Of a stretch of DNA of 64,000 bases, positions 26,898 through 35,491 are shown piece after piece. Every line of letters starts with the position of its first letter. The stretch's first letter is position 1. The position numbers were made by a program, and so were the translations under genes. Origin of the DNA: Acidobacteriota bacterium (GTDB lineage: Bacteria > Acidobacteriota > Blastocatellia > Pyrinomonadales > Pyrinomonadaceae); NCBI GenBank assembly GCA_003223935.1, contig QHXQ01000023.1, forward strand, positions 1 to 64,000, given 5' to 3'. Under the pieces are notes generated by a model. That model saw only the letters and a list, made by a program, of their open reading frames with translations. It made no database searches and was not told the origin of the DNA.

Positions 26898-28397
26898 ATG
26901 AGCACACAAGGCACAGAGACGACTGCAACGGTCGCGCCGCCGCGCGCCGCTCTGCCGCTTGTGACCATCGTCGGGCGACCGAACGTGGGCAAGTCAACGC
27001 TCTTCAATCGCGTGATCGGCGAGCGGCGCTCAATCGTCGGCGACGAGCCGGGCATCACGCGCGACCGCATCTACGGCGAAGCCGAATGGCAAGGCCGCCG
27101 CTTCGCCGTCGTGGATACCGGCGGCATCGTGCCTGATGACGATGCGATCATTCCGGCGAACATTTTGAAACAAGCGGCGACGGCGATCAGCGAAGCGGTC
27201 GCGCTCGTCTGGGTCGTTGACGTGCGCGCAGGGAAGACGCCGCTTGATGAAGAACTAGCGCGCTTGCTGCGCGGCACAGGCAAGCCCGTGCTCATCGCCG
27301 CGAACAAAGCGGACGCCACGCGCCTCGAAGCCGACGCGGGCGAGTTTTATCAATTCGGTTTCGATGAGGTCGTCGCCGTCTCCGCCGAACACGGTGACGG
27401 CGTCGGCGATCTGCTCGACGCGCTCGTCACACATTTCGATGAGCAAGCAGAGGTAGTTGATACCGAAACCGCGCCGCGCGAGATCAGACTTGCGATCATC
27501 GGTCGGCCCAACGTTGGCAAGTCGTCGCTCTTGAATCGGCTGCTCGGCGCGGAGCGCGCCATCGTCTCGCCGGTCGCGGGCACGACGCGCGATACGGTGG
27601 ACACGCTGCTCGAATGGCCCGAAGAGATTGCAGGCGCGACACCGACCGACGCGACGCAAGACCCGAACGCATTGCAAGGCGAAGGGACGGCGCTCGAAGT
27701 GGCCGAGCGCGTCGTGCATCGCTTTCGTTTGATTGACACGGCGGGCATCAGGCGCAAGGGCAAGACCGAAGAGATGACTGAGAAGTTGTCGGTCGTGATG
27801 GCGCGGCGCAGTCTTGAACGTGCGGATGTGGCGGTCGTCGTGATTGATGCGACGGAAGGCGTGGCCGCGCTCGATGCGAACATCGCGGGCTACGCGGTCG
27901 AAGCCGGTTGCTCGATCATCATCGCCGTCAACAAGTGGGACGCCGTGCCGGACAAAGAGACGGGCACGCCCGCCGCCTTCGAGCGCGACTTGCGCGACAA
28001 GATGAAGTTCCTCGACTACGCGCCGGTCGTCTTCATCTCGGCATTGACAGGTCAGCGCGTGCCACGCATCCTGCCGCTCGCCGTGCGCGCGAACGCGGCG
28101 CGATCTTTACGCATCTCGACTTCGCAACTCAACGACTTCTTCGCCCGCGCCATCGCCGCGCCACGCGCGCCGACTGCGCCCGCGCCCGTCAAAGGTGGCC
28201 GCTCGCGCCTGCGCGTCCAATACGTCACCCAAGTCGGCACGCGCCCGCCGCGCTTCGTCGTCTTCACCGCCGGCGGCAAAGGTGGCTTGCATTTTTCTTA
28301 CGAGCGTTACTTGCAGAATCGTCTGCGCGAGACTTATGACTTCTTCGCCACGCCGATCCGCATCATTGAACGGCATAAGCGCGAGCGTAGGAAATAA
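26898..28397 (+). CDS. der: ribosome-assembly GTPase Der (EngA)
   Basis: 499 residues from the ATG at 26898. Two GTPase domains followed by a KH-like domain, the unique Der layout. G1 of domain 1 is GRPNVGKST (residues 26-34) with DTGG and NKAD; G1 of domain 2 is GRPNVGKSS (about 202) with DTAG and NKWD. The C-terminal KH part includes VTQVGTRPPRFVVFTAG and SYERYLQNRLRETYDF. It acts in maturation of the 50S subunit. Domain 2 carries an insertion of roughly 20-25 residues (EEIAGATPTDATQDPNALQG) between switch 1 and the DTAG motif. It is upstream of the CWC protein and tgt. Confidence 0.96.
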   Translation: MSTQGTETTATVAPPRAALPLVTIVGRPNVGKSTLFNRVIGERRSIVGDEPGITRDRIYGEAEWQGRRFAVVDTGGIVPDDDAIIPANILKQAATAISEAVALVWVVDVRAGKTPLDEELARLLRGTGKPVLIAANKADATRLEADAGEFYQFGFDEVVAVSAEHGDGVGDLLDALVTHFDEQAEVVDTETAPREIRLAIIGRPNVGKSSLLNRLLGAERAIVSPVAGTTRDTVDTLLEWPEEIAGATPTDATQDPNALQGEGTALEVAERVVHRFRLIDTAGIRRKGKTEEMTEKLSVVMARRSLERADVAVVVIDATEGVAALDANIAGYAVEAGCSIIIAVNKWDAVPDKETGTPAAFERDLRDKMKFLDYAPVVFISALTGQRVPRILPLAVRANAARSLRISTSQLNDFFARAIAAPRAPTAPAPVKGGRSRLRVQYVTQVGTRPPRFVVFTAGGKGGLHFSYERYLQNRLRETYDFFATPIRIIERHKRERRK

Positions 28398-28425
28398 CAC
28401 GTTCGCATTGATTCAGCATTGTGTG

Positions 28426-28659
28426 ATGAAACTTCGAGACCTGACCGCACTTATCTTGCCGCGCCTGCGCGAGCCTTCGGTCTGCGAAGCGTGCGGCGCT
28501 GAGTTCACGTGTGGCGCGTCGCTCGCGGGTTGTTGGTGTACGGAGATCAAGTTGAGCGAGTCGGTGAGACAAACGATGCGGGCGCGTTATCGAAACTGTC
28601 TGTGCCGCGCGTGTCTGGAAAGTTTTGCGGCGACGGAAGCGAAGTGTGCGGATGAGTAA
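28426..28659 (+). CDS. cysteine-rich CWC-family protein
   Basis: 77 residues: CEACGAEFTCGASLAGCWCT, then RNCLCRACLESFA. The CxxC...C...CWC...CxCxxC pattern matches the Cys_rich_CWC family, a predicted zinc-binding domain of unknown function. It starts 28 bases after der and its stop overlaps the tgt ATG by 8 bases, so it is translationally coupled to the tRNA-modifying enzyme. A supporting role in RNA or metal handling is possible but not shown. Confidence 0.85.
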   Translation: MKLRDLTALILPRLREPSVCEACGAEFTCGASLAGCWCTEIKLSESVRQTMRARYRNCLCRACLESFAATEAKCADE

Positions 28660-29836
28660 GACGGCGATCAGTTGGCAGGTCGTCGCGCAAGAGGGCGAGG
28701 CGCGCGTCGGGTTGTTGCAAACAAGACGCGCGTTAATCGAGACGCCGGTCTTTATGCCGGTCGGGACGGCGGGCACGGTGAAGGGCACGCGCTTCGAGGC
28801 GTTGGAAGCGCCGGAGTTGGACGCGCGGATCATTCTCGGCAACACGTATCACCTATGGCTGCGACCGGGTGTGGACGTGATCCGCGCGTGCGGGGGCTTG
28901 CATCGCTTCATCGGTTGGGAACGCGCGCTGTTGACGGATTCGGGCGGCTTTCAAGTGTGGAGCTTGGGCGCACTACGCAAGCTGCGCGAAGAGGGCGTCG
29001 AGTTTCGTTCGCACGTGGATGGGAGCGCGCGCTTTCTGTCGCCGGAGGTTTCGATGGAGGTGCAAGCGGCGCTTGGCTCTGACATCGTGATGGCGTTTGA
29101 TGAATGCGCGCCGGGCGAGGCGGCGCACGAGGTCGCGCGCGCTTCGATGGAGTTGACCGCGCGTTGGGCTGCACGTTCGCGCGCACGCTTCGACGAATTG
29201 CAACGTGAAGGCGCGGACACGGGCCGCACACCGGAGCATCACTTGTCGGTCAACGGCGAGCAAGCGTTGTTCGGCATCGTGCAGGGTGCGGCGCACGCAG
29301 ACTTGCGGCTTGAGAGTCTCGCGCGCACGGTCGAGATCGGTTTCGCTGGTTACGCCATCGGGGGCTTGAGCGTCGGAGAAGAGAAGCCGGTCATGTACGA
29401 CACCATCGAGTTGCTTGCGCCAAGGATGCCAAAGGAGCGGCCGCGTTATCTGATGGGCGTCGGCACGCCGGAGGATTTGCTCGCAGGCGTGGCGCGCGGC
29501 GTGGACATGTTCGATTGCGTGTTGCCGACGCGCGACGGGCGCAACGGGCGGGCCTACACGTCGCTCGGCCCGGTCAACATCAAGAACACGCGTTGGACGA
29601 CCGACACGTGCCCGCTCGATGAAGAGTGCGCTTGTTCGGTCTGCCGTAGGCATACGCGCGCTTACCTGCGCCATCTTTATAATGCGGGCGAAATGTTGGC
29701 GAGCATCCTGCTGACGCATCACAATCTCGCGTTCTTCCTTGACACCATGCGGCGCGTGAGGCAAGCTATCCGGTCTGGTAATTTCGCGCGATTTCAGCGA
29801 GAGTTCATAGAGCGGTACAACTCCGGTGTCGGGTGA
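28652..29836 (+). CDS. tgt: queuine/preQ1 tRNA-guanine transglycosylase
   Basis: 394 residues from the ATG at 28652, which overlaps the CWC gene. It exchanges guanine-34 for preQ1 in GUN-anticodon tRNAs. Visible motifs are PVFMPVGTAGTVKG, LTDSGGFQVWSLG (the base-binding Asp), GFAGYAIGGLSVGE, and FDCVLPTRDGRNG holding the nucleophilic Asp. The zinc site is in CPLDEECACSVCRRHTRAYL and its following His. It precedes yajC-secD-secF, the classic tgt-yajC-secDF order. The 123-base gap to yajC shows no strong signal. Confidence 0.96.
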   Translation: MSKTAISWQVVAQEGEARVGLLQTRRALIETPVFMPVGTAGTVKGTRFEALEAPELDARIILGNTYHLWLRPGVDVIRACGGLHRFIGWERALLTDSGGFQVWSLGALRKLREEGVEFRSHVDGSARFLSPEVSMEVQAALGSDIVMAFDECAPGEAAHEVARASMELTARWAARSRARFDELQREGADTGRTPEHHLSVNGEQALFGIVQGAAHADLRLESLARTVEIGFAGYAIGGLSVGEEKPVMYDTIELLAPRMPKERPRYLMGVGTPEDLLAGVARGVDMFDCVLPTRDGRNGRAYTSLGPVNIKNTRWTTDTCPLDEECACSVCRRHTRAYLRHLYNAGEMLASILLTHHNLAFFLDTMRRVRQAIRSGNFARFQREFIERYNSGVG

Positions 29837-29959
29837 GTGCGCCCGCAAGTTTCGGGGCTGGCACTGATCGGTCGCCGGACTTTTCTTGTACGCGCTTAAA
29901 ACTTTTGCGCTGTTCTGGCGCGGTTGAAAAACAACTTAACGCTTCGATCTGAAACTTAA

Positions 29960-30265
29960 ATGGCTACTCTTCTGCTTCTCCAGTCCGGCGGCTTCGGCGC
30001 GCTCTGGTTTCTCCCCTACGTTGCGATATTCGCCATCTTCTATTTCCTGATCATCGGCCCGCAGCGCAAGCGGCAGCGCGCGTTGCAAGACATGATCGCG
30101 AACGTGAAGCCGGGCGACCGCATCATCACGACCGGCGGCATATTGGCCACGGTCAAGTCTGTGCGCGAAAACAGCTTGGTTGTTTTAAGCGCCGACAAGT
30201 CCATGCTCGAAATCTCGCGCAGCGCCGTCGCCGCGATGCAGGGTGAGGAAGAGAAGAAGAGTTAA
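29960..30265 (+). CDS. yajC: Sec translocon accessory subunit YajC
   Basis: 101 residues. One membrane helix (FLPYVAIFAIFYFLIIGPQR) is followed by KRQRALQDMIANVKPGDRII, TTGGILATVKSV and a charged tail, the full YajC signature. It assists SecDF in protein export at the inner membrane. It is first in the yajC-secD-secF run; the gap to secD (110 bases) is almost entirely one heptamer hairpin element. Confidence 0.95.
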   Translation: MATLLLLQSGGFGALWFLPYVAIFAIFYFLIIGPQRKRQRALQDMIANVKPGDRIITTGGILATVKSVRENSLVVLSADKSMLEISRSAVAAMQGEEEKKS

Positions 30266-30269
30266 AGGA

Positions 30270-30369
30270 TTGTCCGTTGTCAATGGTCAGTTGTCCGTTG
30301 TTCTTCTGCCATGAGTTGCACGTTGAAGATGAACTGAACAACTGACAACGGACAATTAACTACTGACAA
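30270..30369. repeat. heptamer-built inverted repeat filling the yajC-secD gap
   Basis: The left arm (30270-30303) reads as 7-mers TTGTCCG, TTGTCAA, TGGTCAG, TTGTCCG, TTGTTC. The right arm (30331-30369) is the reverse complement of the same type (TTGTCAG, TAGTTAA, TTGTCCG, TTGTCAG). It starts 4 bases after the yajC stop and ends 6 bases before the secD ATG. No Shine-Dalgarno remains for secD. Confidence 0.88.
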
Positions 30370-30375
30370 ACGATC

Positions 30376-32076
30376 ATGAAGAAGAATTTAACGCAGCGCG
30401 TCATCGTCATCGCCATCGTCACGATTGCCGGCCTCTACGCCGTCATCGGCCCGCGCCACCGGCCGCATCTGAGCGACTTCACGCCCAACGGTCTCAAGCA
30501 GACGCTCGCCGAAAACATACACCTCGGCCTCGATCTCAAAGGCGGCTCGCACCTCGTCATGCAGGTTAAGACCGACGAGTATCTGAAGAAACTGACGCAG
30601 GACACGGCGCAGGCCGTCCAGAAGGCGGCGCAAGCGGGCGGCTACCAGACGCAGGAGGTGAAGTGGAACACGGACAACGGCAACTATGGTTTTACTTTGC
30701 CGGTGACCGATCCAGCTAAAGTGTCGGACGTGCGCGACGCGATGCCGAAGAAGGTTGATCTGAATGATTGGACGGTCTCGACCTCTGGCAATGCGATCAC
30801 TTGGTCTTTGACCGCGAACGCGCAACGGACGCTCGCGGAGCAGGCGGTTGATCAAGCTCTGAAGATCATTGATAGCCGCATCAACGCCGTCGGCGTCGCC
30901 GAGCCGACCTTGCAACGACATGGCGCGCAAAGCTCGCACCAGATTCTCTTGCAGATGCCCGGCATCAAAGACCCAGAGCACGTCAAGCAGTTATTGAAAA
31001 CCGAGTCGAAGCTTGATCTCGTCCACGTCGTCAGCCCGCCGAGTCCGCAGCCCGTGCAGACTTACAACTCGGAACAGGAAGCGATCCAATCGCTCGGCGG
31101 CACTGTGCCGTCCAATAAACAGGTCGTGCCTTACGCCGAACGCGAAGAGCCGACCGCCGCGAGCGCGAACCCGAACTCGAACACGGCCAATCAGAACAAG
31201 CCGAAGAAGTATGTTGTGGTCGAGATGCCGCCCGTCGTGGACGGGAGCGAACTGCGCAACGCGCAAGCGGTCTCGCAGTCGGGGCGCGGCACGGACTATC
31301 AGATTCACTTTCAACTGAAGCCTGCGGGCGCAGAGAAGTTCGGCGCGTGGACGGGCGCAAACATCAATCAGTACATGGGCGTCGTCCTTAACGGCGAGGT
31401 CAAATCAATCGCGTTCATCAAATCGCAGATCACAGATTCAGGCGAGATCAGCGGGCGCTTTACGAAGGCTTCGGCCGACGACTTGGCGCTGACCCTGCGG
31501 TCGGGCGCGCTGCCCGCGCCGATTCAATACTTGGAAGAGCGCACGGTCGGCCCGAGTCTCGGCGCTGACTCCATTCGTGCGGGCGTCAAAGCCTCGCTGC
31601 TCGGTCTCACGCTCGTCATCGCGTTCATGCTCATCTACTATCGCGGCGCAGGCGTCAACGCCGTCGTTGCGCTACTGCTGAACATGATCCTGATGATGGC
31701 CGGTCTGATTCTCTTCGGCGCGACGCTGACGCTGCCCGGCATCGCCGGCATCATCCTGACCATCGGTATGGCGGTGGACTCAAACGTGCTCATCTTCGAG
31801 CGCATCCGCGAAGAGTTACACTCAGGTAAGACCGTGCTCTCGTCAGTGGATCAGGGTTTCAGGCGCGCCTTCGTTACAATCATTGATACCCACGTGACGA
31901 CGATTGTCTCGTCGCTCTTTCTGTTCATCTTCGGCACGGGCCCGATTCGCGGTTTCGCCGTTACGCTCGTGCTCGGTCTCGTCGTCAACCTGTTCTCGGC
32001 CGTCTATGTCTCGCGCACGATCTTTGAGTGGGTGCTCAATCGCCGTGGCCATCGCCCGGAGACGATCAGTATTTAA
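30376..32076 (+). CDS. secD: protein translocase subunit SecD
   Basis: 566 residues, six membrane helices. D1/D4-type motif NIHLGLDLKGGSHLVMQV near residue 50, INAVGVAEPTLQRHG and the membrane block SIRAGVKASLLGLTLVIAFM; GMAVDSNVLIFERIREELHS is the D6 region. It uses the proton-motive force to pull exported proteins through the membrane with SecF. A Pro/Asn/Gln-rich insertion lies at residues of about 245-285 in the periplasmic part, and the hydrophilic domain is longer than in E. coli. There is no recognisable ribosome site; the heptamer hairpin ends 6 bases before the ATG. Confidence 0.96.
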   Translation: MKKNLTQRVIVIAIVTIAGLYAVIGPRHRPHLSDFTPNGLKQTLAENIHLGLDLKGGSHLVMQVKTDEYLKKLTQDTAQAVQKAAQAGGYQTQEVKWNTDNGNYGFTLPVTDPAKVSDVRDAMPKKVDLNDWTVSTSGNAITWSLTANAQRTLAEQAVDQALKIIDSRINAVGVAEPTLQRHGAQSSHQILLQMPGIKDPEHVKQLLKTESKLDLVHVVSPPSPQPVQTYNSEQEAIQSLGGTVPSNKQVVPYAEREEPTAASANPNSNTANQNKPKKYVVVEMPPVVDGSELRNAQAVSQSGRGTDYQIHFQLKPAGAEKFGAWTGANINQYMGVVLNGEVKSIAFIKSQITDSGEISGRFTKASADDLALTLRSGALPAPIQYLEERTVGPSLGADSIRAGVKASLLGLTLVIAFMLIYYRGAGVNAVVALLLNMILMMAGLILFGATLTLPGIAGIILTIGMAVDSNVLIFERIREELHSGKTVLSSVDQGFRRAFVTIIDTHVTTIVSSLFLFIFGTGPIRGFAVTLVLGLVVNLFSAVYVSRTIFEWVLNRRGHRPETISI

Positions 32077-32079
32077 CCG

Positions 32080-32147
32080 CAGTGACGAGAGGCGAGTGAC
32101 AAGCAAAAGCTTTTAACTCGTCACTTGTCACTCGTCACTCGTCACTG
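32080..32147. repeat. heptamer-built inverted repeat filling the secD-secF gap
   Basis: The right arm (32117-32147) is made of ACTCGTC, ACTTGTC, ACTCGTC, ACTCGTC. The left arm (32080-32103, CAGTGACGAGAGGCGAGTGA) is its imperfect reverse complement. It begins 3 bases after the secD stop and ends 10 bases before the secF ATG. Confidence 0.85.
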
Positions 32148-32157
32148 GTTTTAAGTC

Positions 32158-33237
32158 ATGATTCAATTATTCAAAAACGTTAACGTTGACTGGCTGGGCA
32201 AGCGCCGCATCTTTATCTCCATCTCGATCATCTTGCTGTTGGTCGGCATGGGGTCGGCGCTGTACCGGCACGCCTTCCACCCATATGGCACGGAAGCTTT
32301 CAATCTCGGTGTGGACTTCAAAGGCGGCACGGTCGTCACCGTCCATTTCAACCAACCGCCTTCGGTCGAAGCCATTCGCTCGGCCATTGATCAAGCGGGC
32401 ATCAAAGATGTGATCATCCAGCCCATCTTGGACAAACAAGGCGAGTTCCTGATCAGGTTGCCGAAGCAGGACGAAAGCGCACAGGCAAACACGCCGCAGG
32501 CACAGGCGGGCGTTGACCCGGCGCGCGCAAAAGTCGGGCAAGCGCTGAGCGCTTTCGGGGAGGGTAACGCAGAGATCATCGGCACGGACGCGGTGGGCGA
32601 GGTGGCTGGCAAGCAGCTTCGTAACCAAGCCATCGCCGTCACGTTGGCGGCACTCGTCGGCATGCTCCTCTTCATCGCTTTCCGCTTTGAGTGGACTTAT
32701 GGCGCGGCGGCCGTGATCGCCGTATTCCACACGGTGCTCGTCACGCTCGGTCTGTTCTCGATCTTTCAGTGGGAGATCAACTTAACGGTCATCGTTGCGC
32801 TCATCACGCTCGTCGGCTTCGACGTGAACGACTCAATCGTCGTCTTCGACCGCATCCGCGAGAACCTGCGCCTGCATCGCAAGATGAGTCTCTACGACGT
32901 GGTCAACATGTCGATCAATCAGACGCTCTCGCGCACGGTCATCACGTCAGGGCTAGTCTTCCTCTCGGTTGTCGCCTTGGTGCTCTTCGGCGGCGCCACG
33001 CTGCGTCCCTTCTCGCTTGCCTTGTTGATGGGCATCATCTTCGGCACGTACGATTCAATCGCCGTCGCCAGCCCGATCATGGTCTGGTGGCAACGGCGGC
33101 TTGAGCCGTCGCGCACGCAGACGCCCGCGACTCGTGCGCCGGGCGCACAACAGCGCGGCAATGCGACCCAAAAGGGCGCGGCCGAGACGAAAGCGAAAGC
33201 GGTCGCGCGCGGCTCGCAAGGCGCAGCACGCTCATAA
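32158..33237 (+). CDS. secF: protein translocase subunit SecF
   Basis: 359 residues, six membrane helices. FNLGVDFKGGTVVTVHF is the family D-type motif, GTDAVGEVAGKQLRNQAIAV opens the membrane part, and GFDVNDSIVVFDRIRENLRL is the conserved loop. It partners SecD. The C-terminal 45 residues are a basic Ala/Thr/Lys/Arg tail beyond the last helix. There is no Shine-Dalgarno before the ATG, which lies 10 bases from the end of a heptamer hairpin. Last gene of the export cluster. Confidence 0.96.
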   Translation: MIQLFKNVNVDWLGKRRIFISISIILLLVGMGSALYRHAFHPYGTEAFNLGVDFKGGTVVTVHFNQPPSVEAIRSAIDQAGIKDVIIQPILDKQGEFLIRLPKQDESAQANTPQAQAGVDPARAKVGQALSAFGEGNAEIIGTDAVGEVAGKQLRNQAIAVTLAALVGMLLFIAFRFEWTYGAAAVIAVFHTVLVTLGLFSIFQWEINLTVIVALITLVGFDVNDSIVVFDRIRENLRLHRKMSLYDVVNMSINQTLSRTVITSGLVFLSVVALVLFGGATLRPFSLALLMGIIFGTYDSIAVASPIMVWWQRRLEPSRTQTPATRAPGAQQRGNATQKGAAETKAKAVARGSQGAARS

Positions 33238-33632
33238 GATAACCCTGTGTTAATGACGGATTTTGCGCTTGACAGGCGCGCGCCGAGCGACATAGACTGA
33301 GCGCGTTGCTGACCAAATTATTTTTGCTTTACAAACGTATCTGATCGTGCCTGTAGCAGTGTCTGCACACACGCAGTGCGATTGTTGGCTGTACGGCGTT
33401 TGATCGGCGCGAGTGGTTAACGCTCGTGCCCGTGTGCTGCGCTCAAGACTTGAGCGCGCGCCGAGTCGTTTCAGTAACGCCGTTTGCCTGCCCCCACATT
33501 TAAGTTCCAACTAATCGTTCAAGCGGTTGTATGACAGCGACGTTTTGGAACAAACGCTTTGCCGGAGACATCTAACCGTGTGATCGTTTTTGCACCCTTA
33601 GTCCACTGGCACCGGAAGAGGGAGGATGAGAG
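33238..33632. other. 395-bp intergenic region before tonB
   Basis: No gene or clear hairpin. It is somewhat richer in A/T than its neighbours and separates the sec cluster from the tonB cluster, so the tonB promoter should lie here. I could not pick a convincing -35/-10 pair. A GAAGAGGGAGGATGAGAG purine stretch at its end gives tonB a strong ribosome site. Confidence 0.4.
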
Positions 33633-34439
33633 ATGTTCGATAGTTTAGTCGAGTCTGGTTCGCATAAAGAAGACATTGCGCGTAAAGGCTCATTCTTTTT
33701 AGGCGCGGCCGCAATCTACGTCGTGATCCTTGTCGGGCTGGCCGTGCTCAGCGTCTGGGCCTACAACAGCAGCCTGCCCGATGAGAGTCTTGAGTTAACG
33801 ACGATGGTTGCGCCTGTGCCTGTGCAGCAACAGCAGGAGCAGCAACAACAGAAGCAAGAGCAGCCGAAGCAGCAAGAGCAGCAGCAGGTGGCGACCCGCA
33901 CAGAGTTGGTCGCTAGCTCACTCGACCCGACCAAAGTGCCGGAGCATGTCTCGGCGGTGGCGAGCAAAGTGCCGCCCGTGCCGCCGGGCGGCGCAGTGAT
34001 CGGTCATTCCAACACGGACGTGAGCGGCCCCGCCGGCCCCATCGGCCCGCCGGGCCCCGGCACAGGCGTGGGTGTGAACACAGGCCCTGCGCCCGTCATC
34101 AAAGATACCGAACCCGAACCGCCACCACCGACGCCGACACCAAGGCCGAAGCCGACGGCGCCGATCTCGCAGGGCGTGTTGAACGGTAAAGCCATTAGCA
34201 AACCGCAGCCGCCGTATCCGCCGATTGCAAAGGCGGCGCGCGCCTCGGGCACGGTCGTCGTGGCGATCATCGTGGACGAGTCGGGGCGCGTAACCTCGGC
34301 GCACGCTACATCGGGTCATCCGTTGTTGCAGCAAGCGGCGGTGCAGGCGGCTTATCAGGCGCGCTTTACGCCGACGCTTCTTTCTGGGCAGCCGGTGAAG
34401 GTCTCAGGCTTTATCACCTATAACTTCGTGCTTCAATAA
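33633..34439 (+). CDS. tonB: TonB energy-transducing protein
   Basis: 268 residues. One N-terminal membrane helix (FFLGAAAIYVVILVGLAVLS), a Gln-rich stretch at residues of about 65-90, a Pro-rich spacer (EPEPPPPTPTPRPKPT) to cross the periplasm, and a C-terminal TonB domain (PQPPYPPIAKAARASGTVVV, then GHPLLQQAAVQAAYQARFTP). It carries inner-membrane energy from ExbB/ExbD to outer-membrane receptors. It begins the tonB-exbB-exbD-exbD block. No TonB-dependent receptor is present in the window. Confidence 0.93.
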   Translation: MFDSLVESGSHKEDIARKGSFFLGAAAIYVVILVGLAVLSVWAYNSSLPDESLELTTMVAPVPVQQQQEQQQQKQEQPKQQEQQQVATRTELVASSLDPTKVPEHVSAVASKVPPVPPGGAVIGHSNTDVSGPAGPIGPPGPGTGVGVNTGPAPVIKDTEPEPPPPTPTPRPKPTAPISQGVLNGKAISKPQPPYPPIAKAARASGTVVVAIIVDESGRVTSAHATSGHPLLQQAAVQAAYQARFTPTLLSGQPVKVSGFITYNFVLQ

Positions 34440-34581
34440 CCGGACGCGCGCCGCGTCGGTCTGCTGAGTCTCGCGGCCGCGCGCTCTCGTAAAGGCCGCG
34501 TGCGCTCAAAGCCGGTCGCGCATAATGGAAGCCAACGCGCTCCACGCTCTAGTGCAGTAAAAATTTTTGGAGGGTTCTACC

Positions 34582-35364
34582 GTGACAATTCCAACGATGA
34601 GTTTAGTCGGAACTAAAACGCTCGGTCTGCTGTTCTTCCTGCAAGATCAGGGCGGCGGCGGCAGTCAAGCGAGTGCGACCGCCAACGCTTTCACGATGAG
34701 TGAGATGATCAAGAACCTCGGCCCCGTCGCCATCGGCGTCATCGCCGTGCTCTTGATCATGTCCATGTATTCGATTGCGGTCATGGTCGAGCGGTTCTTG
34801 ACCTATCGCGCCGCCAAGACGCAATCGCGCGAGTTCGCGCCGCGCGTCGCGCAGGCTTTGAAGAACGACCGCATCGAAGAGGCCATCAACATCAGCGACA
34901 AGCACAAGAAGTCGCATCTGGCGATGGTCGTCAATGCGGGCTTGCAGGAGTTTCGCGCGCACGAAGCGGGCGGCGACATCTCCGGCGACGAGATCGATGC
35001 GTCGAAGCGTGCGCTGCAACGTGCGATTGCGATTAAGAGCGCGGAGTTCCGGCGCGGGCTGTCGGGTCTGGCGACCATCGGTTCGACCGCTCCGTTCGTC
35101 GGTCTCTTCGGCACTGTGTTCGGCATCATCTCCGCGTTCACCGGCATGAAGAACGCCGAGTCGGCTGGTATCGGCGCGGTCGCAGGCGGTATCGCCGAGG
35201 CGCTGTTGACGACGGCGCTCGGTCTCGCTGTGGCTGTGCCGGCCGTGTGGGTGTTCAACTACTTCACCGGCAAAGTGGACGGCTTCATCGTCGAGATGGA
35301 TAACTCGGCGTCGGAGTTGATCGACTACTTCATCAAAAATCGGACGCGGCAACTGAAAGCCTAG
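34582..35364 (+). CDS. exbB: ExbB/TolQ/MotA-family proton channel protein
   Basis: 260 residues. The GTG at 34582 was chosen because GGAGGG lies 7 bases upstream. Three membrane helices: GPVAIGVIAVLLIMSMYSIA, then GLSGLATIGSTAPFVGLFGT and IAEALLTTALGLAVAVPAVW. The last two with GTVFGIISAF are the ExbB channel signature. A large cytoplasmic loop sits between helices 1 and 2. It powers TonB together with ExbD. It is followed by a perfect 26-bp palindrome, then exbD. Confidence 0.93.
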   Translation: MTIPTMSLVGTKTLGLLFFLQDQGGGGSQASATANAFTMSEMIKNLGPVAIGVIAVLLIMSMYSIAVMVERFLTYRAAKTQSREFAPRVAQALKNDRIEEAINISDKHKKSHLAMVVNAGLQEFRAHEAGGDISGDEIDASKRALQRAIAIKSAEFRRGLSGLATIGSTAPFVGLFGTVFGIISAFTGMKNAESAGIGAVAGGIAEALLTTALGLAVAVPAVWVFNYFTGKVDGFIVEMDNSASELIDYFIKNRTRQLKA

Positions 35365-35410
35365 ACGGTTCGGGCGCGCACGCCGCGCAAACGGTAAACC
35401 CTCTGAGCTT

Positions 35411-35436
35411 GTCGCGCGAACACGTGTTCGCGCGAC
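35411..35436. promoter_or_regulatory. 26-bp perfect palindrome between exbB and exbD
   Basis: GTCGCGCGAACAC followed directly by its exact reverse complement GTGTTCGCGCGAC, with no spacer. As RNA this could only form a tight hairpin with a few central bases unpaired; as DNA it is an ideal dimer-binding site. No T-run follows. It could be an operator, an internal terminator/attenuator or an RNase site inside the operon. Confidence 0.6.
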
Positions 35437-35491
35437 GGGGCGCGGTCGGGCGACGCTTGCGGTCGCGCTGCAAGTTTAAGGAGAGTGACTT

